This document shows positions 43,784 to 57,100 of a stretch of DNA of 64,000 nucleotides, in pieces. The notes under the pieces are model-generated. The model worked only from the letters and a program-made list of their open reading frames with translations, was not told the origin of the DNA and ran no database searches. A program made the position numbers and the translations under genes. Position 1 is the stretch's first letter. The number at the start of each line of letters is the position of its first letter. Origin of the DNA: Oehlia diaphana (lineage: Eukaryota; Glomeromycota; Glomeromycetes; Glomerales; Glomeraceae); NCBI GenBank assembly GCA_003833135.1, contig QZLH01000091.1, positions 42,588-106,587 on the forward strand. Reading direction: 5' to 3'.

Positions 43784-46451
43784 GTTTTCACAATCAGATT
43801 TGACTCTAAAAAAAGTCAATCCTATTTTGCCCTTTAGAAGTTCTTTCTCATAAATTTCCTGATCTTGCGCAGTCCAATTAACACCACTGTTCATCCTTTT
43901 CTTATATAAGCTAAATATAATATATAAAAGATTAATGTTAAAAAAGTAAATCATTCTTTAAAAAAATCCAACACCGAAACATACTTTTCCCATTCGCGTG
44001 CATTACCCGAACCACTTGATACTATAAACGCGGTGTACGCTGGTAAACAAGAATAAATCTTTTCAATTCTATCATTTAATTGCTTCAATGTTGTTAGTTT
44101 GTCGTTTTCATGCTCTGGCAGATTTTCTAGATCTTTAAATTTCCCCCAAATAAAATTATGATATATATGATTTCTATTATTGCTTATCGCATTTAAAACA
44201 CCTGTAAAAACCTAAAAACAATCCTTAAAAAATCAATTATGTTGCAATATATAAATTTTAGATAGATTTGATAATTTAGATAACAAACCTCATCATCATT
44301 TGTACATTTTATTGAGTGCTTTGCATCAACACCTAGTAATTGAACTTTTCCAACATAATCTATGAACGCTGAAGTCTTGTTATATCTTTCAAGACGTTGA
44401 ATTAAATTTTCATAAGATTTATCAAAATCTAGCCCTATAGTAAATAAAGTTATCAATTTATTACTAAATAAAAACGTGAAAAGGTTTAATATAGAAAATT
44501 CACCATTGTTCAGTTTTAATTTTACAAGATCCATTGCTGCCTTGGCATCCTCAATAGAATCATGACCGACAATCTTTCCTTCATCAACCTGAATTGAACG
44601 TTTAAGCCACTGATGTGACAACATTTTTAAACTTGATTTACTAAATATGCCTCCAGAATTCGTATAGAGAATTGATGTATCGATTACGTATGGATGCGTA
44701 AACTTATGGAATAATTGTTATAAGTTGTTGTATTTGTTAAATTAAAATTAGAATAAACATAATTTTTTTAAAAAACTATTTAAATACCTTTAAGGCTTTC
44801 AAATCACATTCTAATGAATGACCAATTAAAACAGTGTCACTATCCACTAATTCTAATAGCCGATTTTGAACATCTTTTATATTCGTTGTCACACCCTTCA
44901 ATCTTTCTTCGGTTATTCCGCTAAAACTAATAAAAAAAAATTTGTACATATTAATATTAATATTAATATAATAAGATATAAATAATAAACATTAAATAAG
45001 AAAAAATTACGGGGTCAAGTAATCGGTAATCGGTTCTTCTGGCATGACTAATTCATCATAAAGAACATTACAATCAATGTCGACTATAGAAACACGCGTT
45101 AAGACAGATAGATCATTCGATTTACACTAGATTAGATATAGAATTTCATTCGAAAATTAATAAAAATCAGAATTTAAATGCCAAATAAGTTTAATTACCA
45201 TTTCACAATCAATAGAAAGAATTTTAAAATTCTTTCTAGTAAATTCCTCTTTTATAAAAATATCAGATGCTTTCATGGGTACTTCAACCCAATCATCAGG
45301 TAAAACCTGGCCTTCTTTTGCCATGCAAGTCGGTAAGGGATAATCATTTTGAGCCATCTCCTCGGGGGTTAATAAGCATGAGTAAATTCGTTCATAAATA
45401 TTCCCTGCAAAAAATTGTCAATTATTTAGTTCAACACAAGACAAATTTTTTTTAAAAAATTTATCATACCAGGAATTTCTTTATGCTTTACTGATCCTTT
45501 TTGAGCTTCAGATAAAAAGCAATTAAAAAGATTCCCCGTTGGGTTAAACATCCTTTTTGTGTCGCCAGAAGCGCGAGTAACACAACCGTGTGAAAATATT
45601 TTCGGAAGTATTGGCAAATTTTCACTTAGTTTCAAATCAGAGTTGCCAAAAAGACCTTTTTCTTGAAGTTTTTCCCAATCCAGCGGTCCTTTTGCTTTTA
45701 CAGCAGTTTCAGCCGTCAATCCAAATAAACTTGGATCAAGACCAGGTATCATAAGAAAAACGACTTCTTTAATTTCTTCTTCTTTCTTTAAATTAGAAAA
45801 ATCAATAAATAACAATGTGAAATACAAAATAATTATTAATTATTAAATATAGAATAAAGTAAAACCTCGATATAAAGCCATTCTGGACGTCTACCTTCAT
45901 CAGTGAGCAGATGTAAGATAAGATTTTGCAGCTCCTATAACATAAACGTAAAATAAGTAAGATAATAAATGTAATATACAAATTCGACATATACAACCTT
46001 GATGTCTATTATTTTCCACCGGTTTAGATCAAAGTAAAATTCAGGACCGTGAGATCTAACAATAGGCTATATAAATAAACGAGTAACCATTATTTAAAAC
46101 TTAATAAGCCACGAATAATTGAGAAATTATTTAATTGGATAAACTTATTCACTTTTTCTTTCTTCCTTCTTCTTTTCGCTTCTTTTTTACTTTTAGCTAT
46201 TTAAGTATAAAAAGAGTTTAATACGGGGTTGGCTCATACAAGAACGTGAAAACAAAAAAATATCTACTTTTTTTTCGATGATAAGGACCAATCGGTTGTG
46301 ATTTAACTTCTGAGCTAACTTCCGAGAGACGCGCTCGCGTAGAAGCAATAAAATCTACAGCTGTCGATATTTTTCGAACTTTACTTTTTTTCTCATTATT
46401 TGTTTCTACTTTTTCTTCAATTTCATTTGGTCTTTTCATTCGATCTTTCAT
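43760..46451 (-). CDS. REX1: RNA exonuclease 1 (REX1), DEDDh 3'-5' exonuclease
   Basis: Twelve exons join in frame from ATG 46451: 46268-46451, 46153-46196, 45998-46066, 45866-45934, 45470-45785, 45199-45404, 45011-45126, 44788-44926, 44504-44702, 44289-44434, 43985-44211, 43760-43910 (621 aa). The N-terminus is Lys-rich (EKKSKVRK, KEAKRRRKKEK), suiting nuclear/nucleolar targeting. The exonuclease domain (about residues 285-440) has SIDCEM (Exo I), TRVSIVDIDCNVLYDELV, FSGITEERL, GHSLECDLKAL (Exo II) and GHDSIEDAKAAMDLVKLKL (Exo III His and Asp). All DEDDh residues are present. REX1 trims 5S rRNA, 5.8S and tRNA 3' ends. A C-terminal ~175-residue extension follows. An upstream TTG-initiated extension is open, but the first ATG gives the normal start. 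Shares a 189-bp divergent promoter with the MFSD5-like gene. Confidence 0.92.
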
Positions 46452-46640
46452 TGTGGCAAAACATGAAGGACTAAACAAATTTGCGAATGAACTTTTTAAG
46501 AATAAACAATTTTTTTTTCGTGTTATATATATGTTGTGTTACTTTCACTGTACTCTTAACTCATGTGATCTTTTTTATCTGTTATAAGTGTTAATGTTTA
46601 AATGTTTTGTTCAATAGATGCTGTAATTTAACCATTAAAA
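46452..46640. promoter_or_regulatory. Divergent promoter between REX1 and MFSD5-like genes
   Basis: Only 189 bp separate the two ATGs, so both core promoters and 5' UTRs must lie here. It is less A/T-biased than other intergenic DNA and contains CATGTGATCTTTTTTATC and a poly-A/T run near 46507. No specific factor site is claimed. Confidence 0.5.
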
Positions 46641-48728
46641 ATGTCTCATTTTACTCTGACTTTCTATTTTTTGTCCGGCCTTTGTGCCTTACTTACATTT
46701 TTATTTAAAGAAAGTAAATCTGAAAGTACCTCATCTGATCGTGGGCAGTCAGGGAAAGATTATAAGAACTTCCGTCTAAATTATTTGATCGTTTATTTAT
46801 TAGTAATGAGTAAGTTTATTAAAACGTGAGCTGTATTTATTATATTTATTACTTAAAAAATTGATATATATTTTATATTTACAGCCGGTGATTGGCTGCA
46901 AGGACCATATGTTTACGCTATTTATAAAAGTTACGGATTTGATTTGAAACAACAAGCAATTTTGTTTGTTACTGGATTTCTTTCGAGTGGAATTTTTGGA
47001 ACTGTTGTTGGATCTGCTGCGGACAAATAGCAAGTTGCATTTCTCAAATTTGATTTACGTAGTCTTGTTCTTGAATTACTAATATCTTTCATATATTATT
47101 AGTGGGAGAAAGAAATTTTGTTTGCTTTTTGCATTACTTTATTCTACATTTTGTGTTATTATTACGTCAAAAAATTTTTATATATTGTTATTTGGAAGGT
47201 TTGTTGATATCTAAATAACTGTCAACAGATACCTACTTTTATTTATACGTGTTTGCATCTGTGTATTTAGGATCTTGTCTGGTATAAGTACTTCTCTCTT
47301 GTTTTCGGTCTTCGAAAGTTGGATGGTCAGTGAACATTTTTCGAGAGGTAAATATTTATCATTTTATCCTAATGCGTTCAAAAGTTGATTTATTTTGATA
47401 TCATCATTTTGTATAGGATTTCATTCCTCATTATTATCTGAAACATTCTCACTGGCAACTTATGGGAATGGACTTGTTGCTATTTTTAGTGGATTATTAG
47501 CAAATTGGTTAGCCGAACACTTTGGAATTACATCACCTTTTTTAGCAGCAATTGGCTTCTTTGTATTAGCGGCTTTAGTAATAGCTGTTACTTGGAAAGA
47601 GAATTACGGCGACAAAGTAATAATTCTTAAGATTATTTTATAATCACGGTTAATTAGTCCATATTTAAAGATGTTCTTTTACTTATTTAGGATAATTCGA
47701 AAGAAACTTCATCTTTGACTCAAGCTTTGAAGGTTATAAGCGGCGGTAATTCTGTATTTATAAAACTTTCCATTGGCTGGCCCAATTTAATAAGTTACAT
47801 TTAAACTATTAGATTCTCGCGTTCTTGCAGTTGGAGCCGTCCAATCATTATTTGAGGCTTCCATGTACACATTTGTATTCTTCTGGGGTCCATTTTTAGA
47901 AAATCATCATAAATCAGAAGAGGGTTTGCCTTTTGGAATAATTTTCGCTAGGTATTATAATTAATTATCTTAATTCGTTAACATAAAACGATTATTAATA
48001 GATTTTATTTATAATGTCGCTTCATGTCGTTTTTTTTTTTTTTTGACAGCTTTATGGTTTCCATTATGATTGGATCATTACTTTATGGTAACTTAAGTGG
48101 TTCGCGTAATGTTCCTTTATCTGATATTGCACAAGGAACACTTTTATTAGCGGGAGTCTCGTTATTGTTTCCATTGCTTTATCCCGTAAGACATATTTAA
48201 ATAACATATCTTTTGTTGTGATTGTTTCCTCACTATTTTTTGATACTTATTCATAATTCCTTTATAGAATGAATACACGTTGTTTTTCTTTTTTATATTG
48301 TTTGAAGTGACATGTGGACTTTATTTCCCTACTATTTCCACTCTTAAAGCTAATGTTGTACCTGAAAACTTAAGAGCTACTGTTAGTAATCTATTCAGAG
48401 TACCGTTGAATGCGTGTGTTGTAACACTTTTGGTAAGTTTTGCAATTTACTTAAGTATTTTTAAACATAAGAATTAATTTTGTATTTACTTATTCGTTTA
48501 AACATTTTTATAGGTATCTGATTTAACAACTTCAATACAATGTTTGATGTGTAGTGTATTACTTATCGTAGCTTTTGTTTGGTCTTTTGCATTAGAGGTA
48601 AGTAATTTGCGTATTTGAAAGTTACCAATTTATATTGATCGATACGTTTGATATTTTAGGAATCTGATACTTCTAAGAAAGCTGCAAAGATCAGAAAAAA
48701 GCTTGAAAAAAAAAATAAATTAATGTAA
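46641..48728 (+). CDS. MFS transporter, MFSD5 (molybdate-anion transporter)-like
   Basis: Eleven exons join in frame: 46641-46809, 46885-47029, 47103-47198, 47271-47347, 47417-47616, 47691-47745, 47813-47951, 48050-48185, 48268-48432, 48514-48597, 48660-48728 (444 aa). Landmarks: TGDWLQGPYVYAIYKSYGF, GSAADKYGRKKFC (MFS loop 2-3 motif), GRILSGISTSLLFSVFESWM, SETFSLATYGNGLVAI, FVFFWGPFLE, FEVTCGLYFPTISTLK and PENLRATVSNLFRVPLN. These are characteristic of the MFSD5 family, including the FESWM and FWGPFL segments. The tail is Lys-rich (KKAAKIRKKLEKKNKLM). The second intron must use a GC donor (GCAAGT at 47030) to restore DKYGRKK. Probable molybdate uptake; substrate not proved by sequence. Confidence 0.9.
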
Positions 48729-49326
48729 ATTAATATTTATTAAGACAAGCTTTTAAAAAAAAATATAGATTACGATGCTAGATATGCTAGATAATAAAAA
48801 TTAATTGATAGATAGATAACAAGCTTTTTAATATTAATAAAAATTTAATGATTAGAGATTATTATAAACTGTAATATAATTTATATAAAATAGAAGAATA
48901 TTACGAATAGCCTTCTATCAGGAATATCAACCTTCGGTCACGATAACCAGAAATGTTCGATATCGTTAGTCATTAAAATTTTTTTCAATAATCTTATAAT
49001 TAAAAATGAAGGAAAAATTTGTTCTTTACGCATCCTGCACAGTTGTTTGGAATTAGGTTAGAGTTAGAAAGTTAATTATCATGATGCGTTACACCCTCTA
49101 TGTTCCTTATTAATTTTTTCATAAAAAATGCTATTTAACAACACTGCATGTACAAAAAATATAAACGCTTATTTATTTGTTTTATTTATTAAGTATTATT
49201 AAAACCTACTACGCGTATTATTCTTTTGTGCTGGACCCATCCGTTCAAATTTACAGAAAAATACTATTTGTCATCTCATTAGTTCTTTATTAATTATAAT
49301 CTATTAATTATAATCATACATATGAA
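48729..49326. other. Convergent intergenic region
   Basis: Between the stops of the MFSD5-like and glomulin-like genes. Mostly A/T-rich 3' UTR-like sequence with a more complex patch at 48905-49080; no gene seen. Confidence 0.6.
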
Positions 49327-52173
49327 TTAAGATATAATTATTTGTTTTTTCTTTACAAGAACTTGTTGAACTCTGTCAATAGCATCCCGTACAAGTTGCA
49401 TATTGAACAAATTATATTGTAATAACTAAATTTTATGTAAAATTTACCAACGTATTAATTATTATATTATTATTAAAATATTAAAACAATGTTGTAATTA
49501 ATAAAATACCTTTAATTCTTGAGATGGTGTTAATGCCATATTATTAAGTGAGTCTTCTTCAAATGAGATATCAAATTCCATTGTTTGCCGTTCTTCAGGA
49601 AGATTTGACGGAATATGATCAACATGAGTCTGATCTAGTTTATATAATAAATTATTTAAAATTTTAAATTTCTTGAAATTTCTTGTTTTTAATTACTTAT
49701 AAACTTTACCTTGAAAATTTTTACTTAATTCTTGTATTTTTTTACCACATTCATTAATCCAATTATCACATTTCTCTTTTATTGGAACTATATATTCTTT
49801 ATTCGTTTCACTTATTTGCTTATCATCCCATACTCCAGTCTAAATAAAAATAATATGAATATAAATAGGAATTAGAGAAAAAAATATAATAATACATTAT
49901 ATAGTAAAATAAATTCGAACCAAATTTTTTTCATCTCTCATTAATAGAAAAATATAAAAGTTCAATCCTTGCATAATGAAACCATGTTTTTCTGAAAATT
50001 CTTTTTCATTTATTAGTACTGAAGATGATTCAAATCGAAGTATGTGTGGCAAAAAAGTATCGACAATAACACTGCTGGCAAAAATAGAACTCTATGAAAA
50101 TAAGATGTGAATATTTAAGTTAAAAAAATCCCATTCTAAACTAGATACTAATATGTTAAATGTATTAAATATGTTTACTTACCTTATCGGCAGATTTTCT
50201 TTTATATGCTTTATTTAATCCTTGAGCAATGTTATCCTTTACAATTCCAATAGCAGCACTTTTCATCGTCTCAAATGGACAACTTGTTAATAATTCCTTC
50301 AATAAGAATATTTTAGCATCGTCTTTACATAATGTTATTAAGCGTGAAAGTAATTGGAATGCAATGAAACGTAAATATTCGTTAGGTGAAGTTGAAGCAA
50401 AAGTAGTGATAGCTTGATATAAGTGCACTGTAGTTGTTCCATCTTTAGATAATTTGGCTTCAAGGTTATCTGAAGAAATAGTGTTTTCTTCATTTCTTTC
50501 AGCCAAATATAATAACACCAATAAGGTTTTATCTGCCATTTCAAGTTCATCAACGTCACTTAAAAACAATATCGTTAATATAATTAGTATCGGTAAACAT
50601 ACAAGCAAAGAAATTCTATTATACCTTGATAGATGTTTTGAAGCAATAGAAGTAAGGTTTCTGAATAAATATTCAGAAGATAAAGGAATTACAGATTTTT
50701 CTGCACTAGAGTCATCCTGTGGCATAAATTGATAATACATGATACTTGCAACATATACCAAAACACCATTCGGTAAAATAGGAAAATCTCTGATAGGAAA
50801 TTTTCTATCCCTTTCACTGCTATCTTGAGTAAAAAAGTAGTATTCAACAATTTGCTGTCATAACCGATAAATACAACAACGTTATATTTTATTTACCAGG
50901 TGATTTTACAAAATTATTGATGTAATTAACAAGCTGATCTATTGAAATATGAGCTTTTATAGAAATTTTCTGATAAAGAATAATTTATTAAAGTTAGTTA
51001 TTTATAACATAAACATTATGAACCCTAATAAATCAACTTACAATTAATTTATCAAGTCTCGCGATATCAATAGCTTGAGTGTCTAAACTTTGCTTATGTT
51101 TCCAAGGAACATTAAATTTTGGATGATACATCTCATAATAGGTAGGCGACATAGGAATGTGAGTAGATCGAATAAATTTTTCAAAAGAAGTAACAACTAA
51201 ATAATTAGTTAAGTAATATTCTTGATTATACAACTCTTCTGGCATAGAACTAAGTTTAAATTCCTGAAAATAAAGAGAAACATTATTAATAACCTTTGAA
51301 GTCAATTACATATAAAATTTAAAATAAAATCGTTAAACCTTTTTCTCAACTTCTATTAACTCTGCTATAATTTCAGTGAATTGTATCAAACTATCAATAA
51401 TAATATTTTTATGTTTATCTTCAAGTTTATCCAAAACTGACCATACACAGACAATAGCTTTAATTGTATCCGGAAGAAAATTAATCAATTTCTCTCTATC
51501 CAATCGATTTAGAACTAAGAATCGTAAGTAAAAACGAAATCATAACACTTAATTATAACTATTAGTTCCTTTACTAAAAAAAAAAAATACAAGATTTTAT
51601 TCACCTATTTTTAGAATATTGACTAAACTGCTAAATTCCATTACAGAATGATATTGATTCTTCCATTCAAGCCAGCTAAGTCTTTCCATGATCATTAGAT
51701 GTGTCTCTCGAACATTGTTGTGCTGTGCAATGCTTTGTAAAATTTCTTGTGCTAAATTTGGAGTTAATGAAAGAAAAGGTATCATTAAAGTAAACAATTC
51801 CCAAGATATTTGTTTTAAAAGTTTGATCTAAAGAAAAAAAAATATTAATAATAATATAAATAGCTTGAATAATTATTGAAGTTTTACCTTTTTTCCTTCT
51901 TCATTTAATGGCAAAATTGAAAGCTTTAAGCTATTTAACAGATCAACTTGTTCTTGCTCTGAATAATTTGTAGGCGAGCATAAAATTTTTTCCAATGTGG
52001 ATACAAGCGCGGAATGACACTCAATGTCTGAAGGATCTTGCTCGAGTTTCTTTTACGTAATAAACAACAATTAGATTATAGCTCTAAAAAAGTTAATAAA
52101 ACTAAAAGAGCACCTCAAGACATTGATTCGTGACTTCTTCAATAGCGCTTTTTGCTTGCTCTAATTTGTTCAT
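49327..52173 (-). CDS. Glomulin/ALF4/Ybp-like helical-repeat protein (tentative)
   Basis: Twelve exons join in frame: 52114-52173, 51888-52049, 51605-51827, 51339-51514, 51042-51263, 50910-50969, 50625-50854, 50183-50558, 49921-50091, 49710-49839, 49510-49634, 49327-49425 (677 aa). The start is MNKLEQAKSAIEEVTNQCLE; the rest is almost wholly alpha-helical, Leu-rich and without TM segments. Recognisable stretches are DFPILPNGVLVYVASIMY, FIAFQLLSRLITLCKDD and GLNFYIFLLMRDEKN followed by TGVWD. The last (NxYxxLLxRD...TGxWD) is what I associate with glomulin, plant ALF4 and yeast Ybp1/2 (Pfam Kinetochor_Ybp2), proteins that regulate cullin-RING ligases or kinetochores. Exon 1 uses a weak GTGCTC donor. 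Identification is by memory of motifs, so moderate. Confidence 0.55.
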
Positions 52174-52401
52174 TTTATTAATTTTGTTCTTGTTTTTACA
52201 TTTACAAACGATTCGCGATAAGATTAGCACGTGTTGCGCGTTGGAAAAAACAGTAAAATCTAAACCAAAAGTCATGTGCACAATGTGCACATTTTTGTGA
52301 CGTTTGGTGTGCACAAAAATTTTAATGTGCACAAATTTTTTATACTATATACCGTACGGGGGCATGATGCGTAAGTTAAGGATGCTCCAGTGAGGGTGTA
52401 C

Positions 52402-53818
52402 CAGAGACCCGGAATAAAACGGAATTTTTATGGTTTTTAACAATTTTATTCCGACACGTGACAACTAGCCTATCATTATTGCATATTTTATTGACTATAT
52501 CGTGATAGAATTTGTAAAAAACTAGTGAATTNNNNNNNNNNNNNNNNNNNNNNNNNNNNNNNNNNNNNNNNNNNNNNNNNNNNNNNNNNNNNNNNNNNNN
52601 NNNNNNNNNNNNNNNNNNNNNNNNNNNNNNNNNNNNNNNNNNNNNNNNNNNNNNNNNNNNNNNNNNNNNNNNNNNNNNNNNNNNNNNNNNNNNNNNNNNN
52701 NNNNNNNNNNNNNNNNNNNNNNNNNNNNNNNNNNNNNNNNNNNNNNNNNNNNNNNNNNNNNNNNNNNNNNNNNNNNNNNNNNNNNNNNNNNNNNNNNNNN
52801 NNNNNNNNNNNNNNNNNNNNNNNNNNNNNNNNNNNNNNNNNNNNNNNNNNNNNNNNNNNNNNNNNNNNNNNNNNNNNNNNNNNNNNNNNNNNNNNNNNNN
52901 NNNNNNNNNNNNNNNNNNNNNNNNNNNNNNNNNNNNNNNNNNNNNNNNNNNNNNNNNNNNNNNNNNNNNNNNNNNNNNNNNNNNNNNNNNNNNNNNNNNN
53001 NNNNNNNNNNNNNNNNNNNNNNNNNNNNNNNNNNNNNNNNNNNNNNNNNNNNNNNNNNNNNNNNNNNNNNNNNNNNNNNNNNNNNNNNNNNNNNNNNNNN
53101 NNNNNNNNNNNNNNNNNNNNNNNNNNNNNNNNNNNNNNNNNNNNNNNNNNNNNNNNNNNNNNNNNNNNNNNNNNNNNNNNNNNNNNNNNNNNNNNNNNNN
53201 NNNNNNNNNNNNNNNNNNNNNNNNNNNNNNNNNNNNNNNNNNNNNNNNNNNNNNNNNNNNNNNNNNNNNNNNNNNNNNNNNNNNNNNNNNNNNNNNNNNN
53301 NNNNNNNNNNNNNNNNNNNNNNNNNNNNNNNNNNNNNNNNNNNNNNNNNNNNNNNNNNNNNNNNNNNNNNNNNNNNNNNNNNNNNNNNNNNNNNNNNNNN
53401 NNNNNNNNNNNNNNNNNNNNNNNNNNNNNNNTGCAAGTTTACTTAAGGAAAAAAAGTGGATTTTGAATATTGTTTTTGACTTTACATATGAATGAACGAA
53501 ACTTTGCCGATCATATCCAAAAATGGATAACAAATTGAAAAAGTCAAATAAATCAAAAACAGCATTCAAAACCCTACTCTGCGCTCTAAGTAAACTTGCA
53601 GAGCAGGCAAAAATGCATTTAAAATGTGTGTTTGAAATGGTTGAATATATGGTAAAAAGTTTTATTTTATGAAACAATTTTTTTCCGAAGTCACGTGATT
53701 TGCCCCCGCTTTAGACGACCTCTATAATTGGTAATTTTTTATCGGAATAAAATCGGAATTTTTTCTGTTATCGTGATAAAAATTTGCGATTTAATATCGG
53801 AATAAATCCGGGTCTCTG
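52402..53818. mobile_element. hAT-type element with exact 8-bp target duplication
   Basis: Starts CAGAGACCCGGAATAAA and ends ATAAATCCGGGTCTCTG; about 12 bp of inverted repeat. The 8-mer GGGTGTAC lies immediately outside each end (52394-52401 and 53819-53826). CAGRG termini with 8-bp duplications are the hAT signature. Length is about 1.4 kb, of which 900 bases are N; the visible parts (130 and 387 bp) lack transposase motifs, so it is probably non-autonomous or its gene is hidden in the gap. Confidence 0.85.
52532..53431. other. Scaffold gap (900 N) inside the hAT element
   Basis: Unsequenced; frames drawn across it are meaningless. Confidence 0.99.
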
Positions 53819-54172
53819 GGGTGTACGATATTAAAGTACGGAATTAACGTTAACGCTATCACGTGCAAGTGCATAACTGGGCGTTAACTGTTTAATATCG
53901 TACACCCTCACTGTACGTTAAGGACGCCCTATTGAAGCCCCACACAGCAACCACACTACCACAGCAATTCTGCTTAAACTGCTTAAACTAAAAATATATT
54001 ATGGCACTGGTAATCGGGTAATCCTAATTTGGAAGTAGTTTATATGTACGTACTTAATTCATTATAACGCGTAATTAATCATGTGGTGCTTTTGTTCTGG
54101 TCAAAGCCACGGCTTCTTTTTACATAACGGATATTTTATGAACTCTTATTTTATTAACATCTTCTTGAAAAG

Positions 54173-57100
54173 ATGAAGTACAATCTTAAATCTCTGGTCC
54201 TTACAATAGGGCTGGCTATATTTTCAGTTATCAAGGCTTCAGAATCAGCAGAAGTAGAAAATGGTTTGTATTATAGCAGTTTTTAATTAGCGCGTTGGTG
54301 GTCAATTTTTTGATAAAATAACTTTTAGCTGCGGATTACTTTGTGAGGACACTACCTGGTCTTCCGGACAGTTCATATTTGAAATCACATGCTGGGTAAG
54401 AAAGATTTTTTATTTAGAATGTCTTTTCGATTTGCTTAAACTCACGTATTTCTCCTCGAATTAGTCACGTTTTAATAGATGAACAATCAGAGTCTTATAT
54501 ATTTTTTTGGTTAATGCATAACCTTCATATTGCCGATAATGCTAAATTAGTAAGTTACTTTAGTATATTTAATCATTTCTTATTATATATGTATTTGAGA
54601 ATGAGAATTAAACAGAATTTTTGAATCACAAATTAGATTATTTGGCTCAATGGAGGTATATTTAGATATTTATATTTAAAGAAAATTGATAAATTCCTCT
54701 GAATGACTTTTTTAAAATTTAATGTTATTATGATTTAATTTAATTAGGCCCCGGTTGGTAAGTCTATCTTTTATACTATCATAAACAAACAATAATCCTA
54801 AAAATATTGTTACTTTTCTCACACCGTTTTTGCAAAACTTAGTTCAAGGTAACAAAAATCATATTTGACTGTGCCTGTTATTTAATATCGTACTAACCAG
54901 AATTTATTTTTGTTTAGTATGGATGGTGTATTTCTTGAGACTGGACCTTTTAGGGTTAATAAAGATCAAACATTAAGACCTTTTTATGGATCATGGAATG
55001 AATATGCTAATGTGTTATATGGTAGATATGAATTAATGGAAAATCTATTTATCTTTTATTCATGATATTTAATTGAACAAAATTATTTCAAAGTTGATCA
55101 GCCTGTAGGCACAGGATTTAGCTTCACGAATCAAGATTTTTATGTGAGAAATGCGACTCAAGTCCCGCAACAATTCTTACTTTTTCTTGATAAATTTTTT
55201 GAAATTTTTCCAGAATATTCTCAAGACGATGTAAGTTTATTTGGATAGCTGATTAACTATTAGTATTTATATTATTGGATGTAATTTATTGGACATTTAT
55301 ATTTAGATATATCTTGCAGGAGAGAGTTTTGCTGGGGTATATATACCATACATAGCAGATGGAATTTTGAAACGTAACATTGAATCGAATACAAAGGTAA
55401 TTCGAAATATATGTTTCTGAAAAGGAAAAAAAGTTTTCATGTCCAATAAATTAAATTTATCTTAGTATAATTTGCGAGGATTAGTTATCGGCAATGGATG
55501 GGTTGATCCTAGTACACAGGTATGTACAAACTAACTATAATATGTGAAATTTGAGACGCATAAAAGTACATTCTTATTAATTTTAAAAAAATTATACATA
55601 GTATCCTTCATACTACGATTTTGCAATTGCTAATAATCTCCTAGATGGTGATTATAAGGTAGGTATTTTTCCTAACATTTTAATGACGCTATTATTATTC
55701 ATCATCATTATTATTTTCATTAGAATCTTGCGGAGTTGCAATTGAAAGAATGTAATGAAGCTTTAAAGAAAACGGTTGCCATTAAGATCGATGCATGCGA
55801 ACAAATTCTTAATACAATTTTGGAGAATTCGCGAAAACGGTATTGATACTTTATTTGATCGATCTTAAGTGTTTTTTTTTTGGTTTTTTTTTTAAAAAAA
55901 AAAATGTTTATTTATCCTATTATAGTATTGGAAAAGTTGATACATGCATAAATCAATATGATATCCGAGATCACTCTGATTCATATCCTTCTTGTGGACT
56001 TAAGTGGCCATATGAATTAGATACTGTTTATGATTATTTACGTGTAAGTATTTTCAGACCATTAAAATATTTTCTTTTCTTTATTTTTTACTAATAAGTT
56101 TCATTTTTATTAGAGACCAGATGTTGTTAAAGATCTTCACGCAACTAAAAAGAAAGAATTATGGGTAGAATGTGACAATACAGTTAATGTAAGGTTTAAT
56201 GGTGATCAAAGCCCACCTTCTATAACTGTATGTATAACTATTTTTTATTTGTGATTAATTTATTTGGAATAAAATTACTAATTCATTTACTATCAACTAA
56301 TAGTTATTCCCCGAAATTTTGAAACAAATTAAAATATTATTATTTAGGTGCATATAATTTCTTTATAATCCAAACTATGAACATATTAATTTACTTGTTT
56401 TGTGTAATTTATTAAAAAATAGTGGTGATCAAGATATAATTTGTAATTATATGGGAACTGAATCCATGATAAAAAATTTGGAATGGAATGGTTACAAAGG
56501 ATTTCAGGTAATTGTAATTTAACTCGTTAATTTTTGTAATTCAATTAATTTAATATTTTTATTTTTATTATTATAGAATAATACAAAGTTACTTTGGTAT
56601 GTTAATGATACTCTTGCAGGACATATCGTTGCAGAGAGAAATCTTACATACGTTAAGATATTTAATGCAAGTCATATGGTACCATATGATGTCCCTCTTG
56701 CAACAATGGACATGATGTATAGATTTATGGGATTGGATCATCATATTGTAAATAAGTTCCCATCAAAGGTTGAATCAGAGGTAAGCTATTCGTATTTATG
56801 TTTCAATTTTAATTTAATTTAAAAAAACTTTAAAATTTTTCGTTTGGTAGGAATTCGATGATGATAAAAATAATTCGAACTCTGAACATAAAGATAATAA
56901 TGAAATATGGAATCATTATTATGATGCGTAAGTTTTTTTTTTTTGCCATTATATTATTTAATATAATTGATTTGTGTTTTAACTATTTTGTCTTGTACAG
57001 TGGTACTACTACACTAATAATTGTTATTTTTGGTGTACTTGGTTTGGCTGCATTCATATTTCGAGGAAAAATTATGGGAAAAATCAGGAGAAATACTAAG

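Larger units (their letters stand above)
52388..53913. mobile_element. Small palindromic element interrupted by a hAT insertion
   Basis: The outer ends CAGTGAGGGTGTAC (52388-52401) and GTACACCCTCACTG (53900-53913) are perfect 14-bp inverted repeats. Removing the inner element (52402-53818 plus one duplicated 8-mer) leaves a unit of about 101 bp whose remainder is also self-complementary (GTGTACGATATTAAA ... TTTAATATCGTACAC). The outer flanks AGTTAAGGATGCTC and CGTTAAGGACGCCC resemble each other but are not an exact target duplication. Confidence 0.7.
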
